Part shown: piece after piece, positions 15,917-23,912 of the stretch
How the letters are laid out: the number at the start of each line of letters is the position of its first letter
How positions within the stretch are numbered: the first letter of the stretch is position 1
NCBI RefSeq assembly: GCF_004006535.1
Contig: NZ_RLIH01000002.1
Location: 1-64,000, forward strand
Direction of reading: 5' to 3'
Source: Anaerosphaera multitolerans
GTDB lineage: Bacteria > Bacillota > Clostridia > Tissierellales > Peptoniphilaceae
Length of the DNA: 64,000 nucleotides
Position numbers and translations under genes: made by a program
The notes under the pieces: generated by a model
The model's input: the letters and a program-made list of their open reading frames with translations, nothing else
What the model was told of the DNA's origin: nothing
Database searches by the model: none

Positions 15917-16667
15917 ATTCTGGGTCTTTCAAAGAGGAGATCCAAAGGAAGAAACCATCCTGAGACTGGACGGTCCGATTGCAAAAGAGAGCTGGTTTGG
16001 CGATGAAGTCACACCGGCTCTTTTCTTATCGGAGCTGGAAAGTCATCCGGGGGATATGACGGTGTGGATTAATTCACCCGGCGGCGATGTCTTTGCGGCA
16101 TCACAGATCTACACCATGCTCATGGATCACAAAGGCAAAATCACGGTGAAAATCGAGGGCATTGCCGCTTCTGCCGCTTCCGTCATTGCGATGGCGGGCG
16201 GTGAGGTGTTGATGAGTCCTTCTTCCATGATGATGATTCACAATCCCGAAACTTCCGCCTACGGCTGGAAAGACGAGATGGAAAAGGCACTGGACATCTT
16301 GGACGAAGTCAAAGAATCCATCATTAACGCCTATGAACTAAAAACCGGGCTTTCCAGGCATAAAATCTCTCGCCTGATGGATGACGAGACTTGGATGAAT
16401 GCAAAGAAGGCAAAGGAACTCGGCTTTTGTGATCGCCTTCTTTTCACCGGCGACGACGAAGAGGAGGAAGCGGATGAAGAAGCTCAGGAAGGTATGGCTT
16501 TTGCCGCAAGAAAGATGATGAGCACGGTCTTAAACAAGATCAGTGCCGATGCGGTTTTAGCAAAGAAAGAGGAAGAAGCGGGATCCGATGAAAAAGCGGA
16601 CAACTTGGAAGAAACAGGTACGAAATACAAAGAGCTTACAAAACGGCTCGAACTTTTACGTCATTAA
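15903..16667 (+). CDS. ClpP-like prohead maturation protease
   Basis: This 254-aa protein is a ClpP-fold serine protease. The nucleophile is in ASAASVIAMAG and the histidine in SMMMIHNPET, with WINSPGGDVFAASQIY forming the oxyanion region and ELGFCDRLL ending the core. The tail after residue 190 is acidic and helical. It removes the capsid delta domain during head maturation, and lies between portal and capsid as is usual in HK97-type phages. Start ATG 15903 lies within the end of the portal gene. Confidence 0.92.
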   Translation: MEKRKFWVFQRGDPKEETILRLDGPIAKESWFGDEVTPALFLSELESHPGDMTVWINSPGGDVFAASQIYTMLMDHKGKITVKIEGIAASAASVIAMAGGEVLMSPSSMMMIHNPETSAYGWKDEMEKALDILDEVKESIINAYELKTGLSRHKISRLMDDETWMNAKKAKELGFCDRLLFTGDDEEEEADEEAQEGMAFAARKMMSTVLNKISADAVLAKKEEEAGSDEKADNLEETGTKYKELTKRLELLRH

Positions 16668-16680
16668 GGAGGACGAAGAA

Positions 16681-17877
16681 ATGAACAAAATTCAGGAACT
16701 GAGAAACAAGCGCCTTGAAACCTGGGAAAAGGCCAAGACCTTTTTAGAGGACAAGCGAGACGAGAAAGGCATCGTCTCAGCAGAAGACACGGCGGCTTAC
16801 GAAAAGATGGAAGAGGAAGTTGTAGACCTCGGAAAAGAAATCGACAGGCTCGAACGCCAAAGAGACATGGACATGAAGCTTAGTGAAGCGATCAGCCGTC
16901 CGGTGGTGGGAAACCCCGTGCAGGACAAGGAAGACAAGACCGGCAGAGGAAGTGACGCTTATCAAAGGGACTTCTGGAACCTTATGCGAAAGAAAAATGC
17001 CCCTGTTACCAATGCCCTGCAGGTCGGCACCGACTCCGAAGGCGGCTATCTGGCACCTGATGAATTTGAAAGAACTCTGGTAGAAGCCCTGGAAGAAGAA
17101 AACATCTTCAGACAGCTCGCTCATGTCATCCAGACTTCTTCCGGTGACCGCAAAATCCCTGTCGTTGCGACAAAAGGCACGGCCAGCTGGGTGGATGAGG
17201 AAGCGGCTATCCCGGAATCCGATCCCGCCTTCGGTCAGGTCTCCATCGGTGCCTATAAGCTGGCGACCATGCTGAAAGTCTCCGAAGAGCTCTTAAACGA
17301 CTCGGTCTTTGACCTTGAAAGATATATTGCGAAAGAGTTCGGAAGACGCATGGGCTCTAAAGAAGAGGAAGCCTTCCTCATCGGTGACGGTGTGGGCAAG
17401 CCTGTAGGCGTTTTCCAAACTACGGGCGGAGGTGAAGTAGGCGTTACAGCCGCTTCAGACAAGGCAGTGACGGCTGATGAGCTGATTGACCTCTTCTATT
17501 CGCTTCGTGCGCCGTACAGGAAAAATGCCGTTTTCATCATGAACGATGCGACGGTGAAGCTCATTCGAAAGCTGAAAGACACGACCGGTCAGTATCTCTG
17601 GCAGCCGGCCTTGACAGCAGGTACGCCGGATACCATCCTCAATCGTCCGGTCTATACGTCAAGCTTTGCACCCTTGGCGGAAGCTGGAGCTCTTGCGATT
17701 GCGTTCGGCGACTTCTCCTATTACTGGATTGCCGATCGTCAAGGCAGGTCTTTCCAAAGATTAAACGAGCTTTTTGCCGCAACGGGTCAAGTCGGCTTTA
17801 AGGCGACACAGCGCGTGGACGGAAAACTCATCCTGCCTGAGAGCGTGAAGCTTTTGCAGATGAAGGCCGGCGTATAA
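16681..17877 (+). CDS. Major capsid protein, HK97 fold
   Basis: This 398-aa protein is read from ATG 16681 behind GGAGGACGAAGAA; the open frame upstream is inside the protease gene. The N-terminal 100 residues are a charged coiled coil (ELRNKRLETWEKAKTFLED) that is the scaffold-like delta domain cleaved in maturation. The mature part contains NALQVGTDSEGGYLAPDEFE, followed by IPVVATKGTASWVDEEAAIPES, and ends with KATQRVDGKLILPESVKLLQM, all typical of the HK97 capsid family. It forms the icosahedral shell. Confidence 0.94.
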   Translation: MNKIQELRNKRLETWEKAKTFLEDKRDEKGIVSAEDTAAYEKMEEEVVDLGKEIDRLERQRDMDMKLSEAISRPVVGNPVQDKEDKTGRGSDAYQRDFWNLMRKKNAPVTNALQVGTDSEGGYLAPDEFERTLVEALEEENIFRQLAHVIQTSSGDRKIPVVATKGTASWVDEEAAIPESDPAFGQVSIGAYKLATMLKVSEELLNDSVFDLERYIAKEFGRRMGSKEEEAFLIGDGVGKPVGVFQTTGGGEVGVTAASDKAVTADELIDLFYSLRAPYRKNAVFIMNDATVKLIRKLKDTTGQYLWQPALTAGTPDTILNRPVYTSSFAPLAEAGALAIAFGDFSYYWIADRQGRSFQRLNELFAATGQVGFKATQRVDGKLILPESVKLLQMKAGV

Positions 17878-17888
17878 GGAGGATAAGG

Positions 17889-18206
17889 ATGAACGCAGAG
17901 GATCTTCTTTATCCGTTAAAAGAAAATCTGGTGGTGGAGCATGATGCGGACGATCCTCTCATGCTCCGCTGCCTTTCCTCTGCGATTTCCTATGCAGAGG
18001 GATACCAGAAAAAAGGGCCGGATTACTATCTTACACACCCGATGACGGAGAGTACCAAGCAGGCTGTGATCGTCCTTGCAAGTTTCTTCTATGAATCAAG
18101 GGACGGTTCAACGGCCGGCTTCTTTTCCGATTCTCCTGAAGCCGCAAGGCAGGTCTGGGAGACGGTGAAGCTACTTCTTCAGGGCGATAAGGATGTGATC
18201 CTATGA
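17889..18206 (+). CDS. Head-tail connector (gp6-like)
   Basis: This 105-aa, mainly helical protein (LLYPLKENLVVEHDADDP, LMLRCLSSAISYAEGYQKK, KQAVIVLASFFYESRD) fits the phage gp6/YqbG-like connector family, which forms a ring under the portal. It starts 12 bp after the capsid gene with GGAGGATAAGG and overlaps the next gene by 4 bp. Order and size fit the standard connector position. Confidence 0.85.
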   Translation: MNAEDLLYPLKENLVVEHDADDPLMLRCLSSAISYAEGYQKKGPDYYLTHPMTESTKQAVIVLASFFYESRDGSTAGFFSDSPEAARQVWETVKLLLQGDKDVIL

Positions 18207-18547
18207 GCATTAAACTAAATCACTTCATTGAGCTTTTTCGTGTGGAGCAGGAAACGGATCCGGACGGCTTTCCGGTGGAGCGAGATGTCTTTCTTGCAAG
18301 TGTCAGAGCCTACCGGGAAGACCGCTACGGGAGCGAGACCTGGAAGAATCGAAGTCTTTTTTCGACAGCAACGACGCTTTTTAGAATCAGGCGGGTTCCC
18401 GGCATCACACTTGATACCCGATGCGTCGTGGTAACGGAAGACGGCAGGCACAACATCCTCTCCGTGGAAGACATCCGAAGAAAAGGGCTCTATTGGGAGA
18501 TTTTGGCTGAAAGAGTCGATACGGAAGGGGTGGTAAAGGATGGCTAA
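18203..18547 (+). CDS. Head closure / head-tail adaptor protein
   Basis: This 114-aa beta-rich protein has the pattern LNHFIELFRVEQETDPDGFPVERDV...LASVRAYREDRYGSETW and RCVVVTEDGRHNILSVEDIRRKGLYWEI. It matches the SPP1 gp16-like head-tail joining family that closes the connector after DNA filling. It is coupled to both neighbours by short overlaps. Confidence 0.85.
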   Translation: MSIKLNHFIELFRVEQETDPDGFPVERDVFLASVRAYREDRYGSETWKNRSLFSTATTLFRIRRVPGITLDTRCVVVTEDGRHNILSVEDIRRKGLYWEILAERVDTEGVVKDG

Positions 18548-18971
18548 GTGCGAAATGAAAATGCCGGATGAGTTCTTGGATAAGCTCTCGAAACTCGGTG
18601 ACCGTTTTGATAAAGCCGCTCCTAAGATTTTACAAAGCGGCGGCAAGGTCGTGCTCTCGGCGATGAAAACAAACCTTGAAGGCCGGATCGGAAAAGATAC
18701 CAAGTACCCTTCCCGCTCCAAGGGCGACCTTTTAAGAAGCCTTGGCATCACCCCGGCTTTGCAGGATCGAAACGGCGAGTGGAATATCCGGGTAGGTGTC
18801 GGAGACTCTATCGACCGGGAAGGCGTGCCGAATGCACTGAAAGCTCAGGTCTTGGAGTACGGGAAATCCGGTCAGAAAGCAAAGCCCTGGATGAAGCCGG
18901 CACGAAGGAAAGCGAGAAAGCCTGCCGTTCAAGCGATGGAGGAAACACTGAAAAAGGAGTTTGACCTATGA
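18540..18971 (+). CDS. Tail component, HK97 gp10-like
   Basis: This 143-aa protein has MPDEFLDKLSKLGDRFDKAAPKIL at the start, YPSRSKGDLLRSLGI in the middle and the signature LEYGKSGQKAKPWMKPARRKARKPAV at the C-terminus, as expected for the HK97 gp10 family. These proteins act at the head-tail interface or in tail assembly. It overlaps its neighbours by 8 and 4 bp. Confidence 0.87.
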   Translation: MAKCEMKMPDEFLDKLSKLGDRFDKAAPKILQSGGKVVLSAMKTNLEGRIGKDTKYPSRSKGDLLRSLGITPALQDRNGEWNIRVGVGDSIDREGVPNALKAQVLEYGKSGQKAKPWMKPARRKARKPAVQAMEETLKKEFDL

Positions 18972-19303
18972 GTGCACTGGCAGAACTAAAACAAATAGCG
19001 GAAGGTTTAGGGCTTCCTTCGGGAGCCGTGACCTTTGAAAAGAAGGCTCCTGAAACCTATCTGGTCTTTACACCGCTTTATGACGATTTACTCTTCTATG
19101 CCGACAACAAACCGCTGGTGGAGACGGAAGAAATCCGCATCTCACTCTTTTGCAAGGAAAACTATCTTCTTTGGAAAATGAAGCTTACGGAAGCTTTGTT
19201 TGAGCGGGATTTCATCATCACAGAGCGGAGGTTTTTAGACCTTGAAGAAGACACGGGATACTACCATTACAGCCTGGACGTGGCGAAAGAATACGTCCGA
19301 TAA
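18968..19303 (+). CDS. Tail terminator / minor capsid-tail protein
   Basis: This 111-aa protein occupies the tail-terminator position between the gp10-like gene and the major tail protein. The content (LVFTPLYDDLLFYADNKPLVETEEIRISLF, DFIITERRFLDLEEDTGYYHYSLDV) resembles small DUF3168/Gp11-like tail-completion proteins. Function follows mostly from gene order. It is coupled by ATGA to the previous gene and ends 12 bp before the tail tube gene. Confidence 0.75.
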   Translation: MSALAELKQIAEGLGLPSGAVTFEKKAPETYLVFTPLYDDLLFYADNKPLVETEEIRISLFCKENYLLWKMKLTEALFERDFIITERRFLDLEEDTGYYHYSLDVAKEYVR

Positions 19304-19315
19304 GGAGGAATCACT

Positions 19316-19909
19316 ATGGCAACAATAGGCCTGGATAAATTGTATTATGCAAAAATTACGGAGGATGCTTCCGGCATGGAAACCTACGACACGCCCGTAC
19401 AGCTGGCAAAAGCCATCACGGCGGAGCTGTCGGTGGAACTGGCGGAAGCGATCCTTTATGCCGATGACGGTGCATCGGAGATTGTAAAAGAGTTTAAAAC
19501 AGGGACGCTCTCCCTCGGTGTGGACGATATTGGAAGTCAGGCGGCATCCGATCTTACGGGAGCTGTCATCGACACAAACAAAGTCTTGATTTCCTCGTCT
19601 GAAGACGGGGGACTTCCTGTCGCTATCGGTTTTCGCGCAAAGAAATCAAACGGCAATTATCGCTATTTCTGGCTTTACCGGGTGAAATTCGGCATACCCG
19701 CTACAAACCTTAAAACGAAGGGCGACTCGATCACCTTTTCCACACCGACAATTGAAGGCACGATCATGCGAAGAAACAAGGCGGACGCTGAAGGAAGACA
19801 CCCCTGGAAGGCGGAAGTGACGGAAGGCGATGAAGGGGTAGCCCCTGAAGTCATTACAGGCTGGTACACCTCCGTCTATGAGCCGGTCTTTACGCCGGTT
19901 GCCCCATAA
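19316..19909 (+). CDS. Major tail tube protein, phi13-type
   Basis: This 197-aa protein begins ATIGLDKLYYAKITEDASGMETYDTPVQLAKA, then AELSVELAEAILYADDGASEIVKEFKTGTLSLGVDDIG, typical of phi13-family major tail proteins. It should polymerise into the siphovirus tail tube. Its own strong ribosome binding site (AAGGAGGAATCACT) fits a highly expressed structural protein. Confidence 0.9.
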   Translation: MATIGLDKLYYAKITEDASGMETYDTPVQLAKAITAELSVELAEAILYADDGASEIVKEFKTGTLSLGVDDIGSQAASDLTGAVIDTNKVLISSSEDGGLPVAIGFRAKKSNGNYRYFWLYRVKFGIPATNLKTKGDSITFSTPTIEGTIMRRNKADAEGRHPWKAEVTEGDEGVAPEVITGWYTSVYEPVFTPVAP

Positions 19910-19922
19910 GGAGGATGCTTTT

Positions 19923-20306
19923 ATGTATCAGGAATATATGACAAAGATTAAAGTCGGTGAAAAAGAGTACGAACTCCTTCTCACGACCAGGGCGACCAAA
20001 GAAATCGCAGGACGCTACGGCGGTCTTGAAAACTTAGGCGACAAGCTCATGAAGGCGGAGAACTTCGAGATGGCTTTGGGAGAGATTATCTGGCTGATTA
20101 CGCTGCTTGCCAATCAGCCGATCTTAATCCATAACCTGAAAAACAAGAACGACACAAAAGAGCTTCTCACCGAGGAGGAAGTGGAGCTTTTGACCTCTCC
20201 TTTGGATCTTGCGGAATACAAAGATGCCATTACGGACGCTCTTTTAAAGGCGACCAAGCGAAATATTGAAAGCGAGACGGACTTAAAAAACCCGGAAGCC
20301 GGGTAA
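19923..20306 (+). CDS. Tail assembly chaperone gpG
   Basis: This 127-aa protein starts at ATG 19923 behind AAGGAGGATGCTTTT; the open frame before that lies within the tail tube gene. It is the short tail-assembly chaperone that coats the tape measure protein. Its last codons contain the slippery sequence A AAA AAC (20285-20291), so a share of ribosomes should shift to make the gpGT fusion (see the next entry). The unshifted product ends DLKNPEAG. Confidence 0.85.
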   Translation: MYQEYMTKIKVGEKEYELLLTTRATKEIAGRYGGLENLGDKLMKAENFEMALGEIIWLITLLANQPILIHNLKNKNDTKELLTEEEVELLTSPLDLAEYKDAITDALLKATKRNIESETDLKNPEAG

Positions 20307-20494
20307 GCGACGAAGCACTATTTGCCCGGCTTTTGTATTTCGGGCTGAGCCGGCTTTATCTTTCTCAGGATGAAGTCTGGCTCATGCCCTTTTCTTTGCT
20401 TTTAGACCTTATTGAATGTGACAGACAGTATCGCGGGCTTTCCAAACCGAAGCAGGAGCTTTTGATTGATGATGTGATTCCCTATGGAATTTGA
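19923..20494 (+). CDS. Tail assembly chaperone gpGT, made by -1 frameshift
   Basis: After the -1 slip at A AAA AAC (20285-20291) the new frame runs on without a stop for about 67 codons (beginning PGSRVSDEALFARLLYFGLS, later VWLMPFSLLLDLIECD, ending DDVIPYGI) to TGA at 20492-20494. The fusion would be about 190 aa. The extension has no start codon with a usable ribosome binding site, as expected for a frameshift-only domain. gpGT with gpG chaperones the tape measure during tail assembly in lambda-like phages. The next gene is indeed the tape measure. Confidence 0.85.
20285..20332 (+). promoter_or_regulatory. Programmed -1 ribosomal frameshift signal
   Basis: The heptamer A AAA AAC (20285-20291) is in the correct phase (tta aaa aac). 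Four bases later a stem AAGCCGGG (20296-20303) pairs perfectly with CCCGGCTT (20325-20332) across a 21-nt loop that contains the zero-frame stop. A shorter competing hairpin CCCGG-AAG-CCGGG also exists. Confidence 0.85.
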
Positions 20495-20511
20495 TAGAAA
20501 GGAGGCAGCTC

Positions 20512-23112
20512 ATGGCAGATAATTTCGGCTTAAAGATTGGCCTTGAGGGTGAAAGAGAATTTAAAAAGGCCCTTGCCGACATTAACCGATCCTTTAAGGT
20601 TTTAGGCTCGGAGATGAAGCTTATCACCTCCGAGTTTTCTAAAAACGACAAATCCGTGCAGGCTCTTTCCGCACGAAACAGCGTCCTTAATAAAGAGATT
20701 GAAGCACAAAAACAGAAGATTGAAACCTTGAAGGCGGCTCTTGATAATGCCGCTGCTTCCTTTGGTGAAAACGACAGAAGGACGCAGAACTGGCAAATCC
20801 AGCTGAACAATGCCAAGGCGGCATTGAACGGCATGGAGCAGGAGCTAAATGGCAATAACGAAGCTCTAAGAGAAGCCGGCAAAAACTACGATGATGCGGA
20901 AAAATCCCTCTCCGACATGGATAAAGAAATGGATGATGTCACGGACAGTGCCGATGACATGGGAGAGAAAATAGAAGATGCGGGTGATGCTGCCGATAAA
21001 TCCGAAGGAAAGTTTAGAAAGCTCGGCTCGGTCTTGAAAGGAATCGGCGCGGCGATGGGAGCCGTGGTTGTTGCTGCCGGAGCTGCCGCCGTTAAGCTCG
21101 GAAAAGAAGTCATCTCTTCTTTTGCCGACTATGAACAGCTGGTAGGCGGTGTTGATACTCTCTTTAAGGAATCGTCCGGGAAACTCCAGGACTATGCGGC
21201 AAACGCCTATAAAACGGCGGGGCTTTCTGCGAATGAGTACATGGAGACAGTGACGGGCTTTTCGGCAAGCCTGATTCAGTCCTTAGGAGGAGATACGGAA
21301 AAAGCGGTGAAATATGCCGATATGGCCATCACCGATATGTCGGATAACGCCAATAAGATGGGAACCGACATGACCAGTATCCAAAACGCCTATCAGGGAT
21401 TTGCCAAGCAAAACTACACCATGCTCGACAACTTGAAATTAGGCTACGGCGGAACAAAATCCGAGATGGAAAGACTGCTGGCCGATGCCGAGAAGATTTC
21501 AGGGCTTGAGTTTAATATCGACTCTTACGCTGATGTAGTAGAAGCGATTCACGTCATCCAGGACAATTTAGGGATTACAGGCACGACGGCCTTGGAAGCG
21601 GAAGAGACCATCACAGGTTCCATCAATGCCCTGCAAAGTGCCTTTGGAAATCTCCTTGTAGGCTTTGGACGGGCGGATGCCGATATTCAAATGCTGACAG
21701 GAAATGTGGTCGATGCTTTTAAGACCGTTGTTACCAACATTACGCCGGTTATCGAGAACATGATTCAGGCGCTTCCTGCCGTGACAGGGGCGCTTCTTGA
21801 AGCAATTTCGGAGCTTTTGCCTTCGCTTCTTACCATGATCACGGATCTATTCACACAGGTCTTGGAAACTTTGATGAGTCTTCTTCCAAGTCTTATCCCG
21901 GTGGCGGTGGAAGCAATCCTGACGATTATAAATGCCATTATTGAAAACCTGCCCCTTTTGATTGAAGCGGCGGTTTTACTGATTGCAACACTGGTACAAG
22001 GCTTGGGAGAAGCCATGCCAAATCTCATCCCGGCAGCCGTTTCAGCGATTGTGACGATTGTGCAGGGCTTAATTGAGAATTTGCCACTACTCCTTGAAGC
22101 GGCTTTACAGCTGATTATGGGGCTGGCGGAAGGTCTGATTGCGGCGATTCCAATCCTGATTGAAGCGCTCCCACAGATTATTGAAGCGATTATCACCTTC
22201 CTCTTGGAAGCGATTCCGCAGATCATTGAAACAGGTATCACTCTTTTGACAGCTCTGATCGAGGCTTTGCCCGACATTATCACGCAAATTGTGACGGCGA
22301 TTCCGCAGATTATTGATGCCCTGATTACGGCGATCTTAGGCTCCATCCCGCAGATCATCGAAGCCGGGATTGATCTTTTGGTAGCACTTATTCAGGCCCT
22401 TCCTCAGATTATTACAACGATTGTGCAGGCCATCCCGGAAATTATAGCCGCCATTGTGAACGCCTTTGCCGGAAACATCGACAAGATCATCATGGCAGGG
22501 GTGGAGCTTTTTGTTGCCCTTATTAAGAATCTTCCGACCATCATCGTCGAGATTGTAAAGGCGGTGCCGCAGATTATTGAAGGCATCGTCAGCGCCTTTG
22601 GTTCTCTCATGTACAAGATCGTGGAAGTCGGCGGCAATATCGTCAAAGGGCTCTGGGAAGGCATCAAGGGACTGGCAGGCTGGATCTGGGATAAGGTATC
22701 CGGCTGGGCGTCCGATCTTTGGAGTGGCATCAAGAGTTTCTTTGGCATCAGCTCTCCGTCAAAAGAAATGGCCTGGATCGGTGAAATGCTGGTAGAAGGA
22801 CTTGCAGGTGCCATTGAACGCTCAAGTGGCGATGCGGTCAGAGCCAGTGAGGGCTTGGCAGAAGACATCAACAATGTGATGGGTCAGCTCGGAAAAGATA
22901 TGAGCGTGGCATTGCCGACAGATTTTCAGGTTCAGGCGGAAACGGCGGTAAGCGGTGCTTTTAGAGGAGTTCCTCCGATAGGAGCTGCTCCACAGATCAC
23001 AATCGAGCAGATGTTTGTTCGAAGCGAAGACGATATCCGAAAAGTTTCGCAGGAGCTCTATAACCTGATTGAAGCAGGTTCCAGAGCACAGGGACGCTTC
23101 TCGCCAGCGTAA
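20512..23112 (+). CDS. Tail tape measure protein
   Basis: This 866-aa protein is read from ATG 20512 behind GAAAGGAGG. The N-terminal 160 residues are a charged coiled coil (FKKALADINRSFKVLGSEMKL, AEKSLSDMDKEMDDVTD). A conserved TMP core follows (GKEVISSFADYEQLVGGVDTLFKE...). Residues of about 420-720 contain many repeats of a hydrophobic helix with IPQIIEA/LPxIIxxIV. The end has SFFGISSPSKEMAWIGEMLVEGL, a common TMP C-terminal element. Its length sets tail length and it may form a membrane channel on ejection. Confidence 0.93.
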   Translation: MADNFGLKIGLEGEREFKKALADINRSFKVLGSEMKLITSEFSKNDKSVQALSARNSVLNKEIEAQKQKIETLKAALDNAAASFGENDRRTQNWQIQLNNAKAALNGMEQELNGNNEALREAGKNYDDAEKSLSDMDKEMDDVTDSADDMGEKIEDAGDAADKSEGKFRKLGSVLKGIGAAMGAVVVAAGAAAVKLGKEVISSFADYEQLVGGVDTLFKESSGKLQDYAANAYKTAGLSANEYMETVTGFSASLIQSLGGDTEKAVKYADMAITDMSDNANKMGTDMTSIQNAYQGFAKQNYTMLDNLKLGYGGTKSEMERLLADAEKISGLEFNIDSYADVVEAIHVIQDNLGITGTTALEAEETITGSINALQSAFGNLLVGFGRADADIQMLTGNVVDAFKTVVTNITPVIENMIQALPAVTGALLEAISELLPSLLTMITDLFTQVLETLMSLLPSLIPVAVEAILTIINAIIENLPLLIEAAVLLIATLVQGLGEAMPNLIPAAVSAIVTIVQGLIENLPLLLEAALQLIMGLAEGLIAAIPILIEALPQIIEAIITFLLEAIPQIIETGITLLTALIEALPDIITQIVTAIPQIIDALITAILGSIPQIIEAGIDLLVALIQALPQIITTIVQAIPEIIAAIVNAFAGNIDKIIMAGVELFVALIKNLPTIIVEIVKAVPQIIEGIVSAFGSLMYKIVEVGGNIVKGLWEGIKGLAGWIWDKVSGWASDLWSGIKSFFGISSPSKEMAWIGEMLVEGLAGAIERSSGDAVRASEGLAEDINNVMGQLGKDMSVALPTDFQVQAETAVSGAFRGVPPIGAAPQITIEQMFVRSEDDIRKVSQELYNLIEAGSRAQGRFSPA

Positions 23113-23131
23113 AAGGAAGGAGTGATGCAGG

Positions 23132-23908
23132 GTGGGATTTATCTATAACGACATTTCATCAAAAGACATGGATGTAAAAGCACGGCTCACTTCTTGGCAG
23201 GTGTCCGGCATGCTGAGAAACTACTCGGTTTCCATTCCCGGAAAGTACGGAGTGGCGGACTTTGGCGCAGATATGGATGCCAGAGAAATCTCGGTGTCCT
23301 GTTCCATTTTTCCCAAGCTTCGCTTTTCCGATCTGGTAGAAACCTTAGACCGGATTGCGCTCTGGCTTTCCCCGGTCGACGGCTTAAAACAGCTGATTTT
23401 TGATGATGTGCCGGATCGCTATTTTATGGCAAGACTGAAGGACAAGGTGGACTGCGAAAGAGTTATTCGTGCAGCCGGAGTATTTGACCTTTCCTTCTAT
23501 TGCCCCGATCCCTTTGCCTATGCTTTGGAAGATGAGGTCTTTACGATAACGGAAACCGGAGAAACACTCGTCACACGAAGCCTGGGAAATATCGCATCAA
23601 GGCCTGTCTATTTCCTCAAAGGAAGTCTTGCGAAGAACCCGGAAAACTTTATCTCCATCTCTGTAAACGGCGTGGAGATGAAGATTATCAATGCGGAGCT
23701 TTCTTTGGGAGAAATCCTTGTGATCGACACGGAGAAAATGACGGCTTATGTGGAAGATGGAAGCGGGCTTGTGCTGAGAAATGCACTCCCTTATCTCAAG
23801 GAGCTGAACTTTCCGGAGCTTAGAATTGGCGAAAACAGCGTTCTTATTCAGGCTGTGAACGGAACCTTTTCAGAGCTAAAAATTAATGCACGAAGCCGCT
23901 GGAGGTGA
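23132..23908 (+). CDS. Distal tail protein (Dit)
   Basis: This 258-aa protein is GTG-initiated behind AAGGAAGG. It begins GFIYNDISSKDMDVKARLTSWQVSG, then PGKYGVADFGADMDAREISVSCSIF, a standard siphovirus tail component (Dit) N-terminus. It forms the hexameric hub joining the tail tube to the tip. It lies after the tape measure and before Tal, the conserved order. Confidence 0.88.
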   Translation: MGFIYNDISSKDMDVKARLTSWQVSGMLRNYSVSIPGKYGVADFGADMDAREISVSCSIFPKLRFSDLVETLDRIALWLSPVDGLKQLIFDDVPDRYFMARLKDKVDCERVIRAAGVFDLSFYCPDPFAYALEDEVFTITETGETLVTRSLGNIASRPVYFLKGSLAKNPENFISISVNGVEMKIINAELSLGEILVIDTEKMTAYVEDGSGLVLRNALPYLKELNFPELRIGENSVLIQAVNGTFSELKINARSRWR

Positions 23909-23912
23909 TGAC

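Noticed and set aside
21750-22560. Repetitive DNA in the tape measure gene as a possible separate repeat array
   Set aside because: The repetition is at protein level (IPQIIEA-like helices) and the DNA copies are diverged, so it is part of the coding gene, not an array.
21765-22874. Long minus-strand ORFs under the tape measure gene
   Set aside because: They mirror the plus-strand gene, have a monotonous composition and no ribosome binding site.
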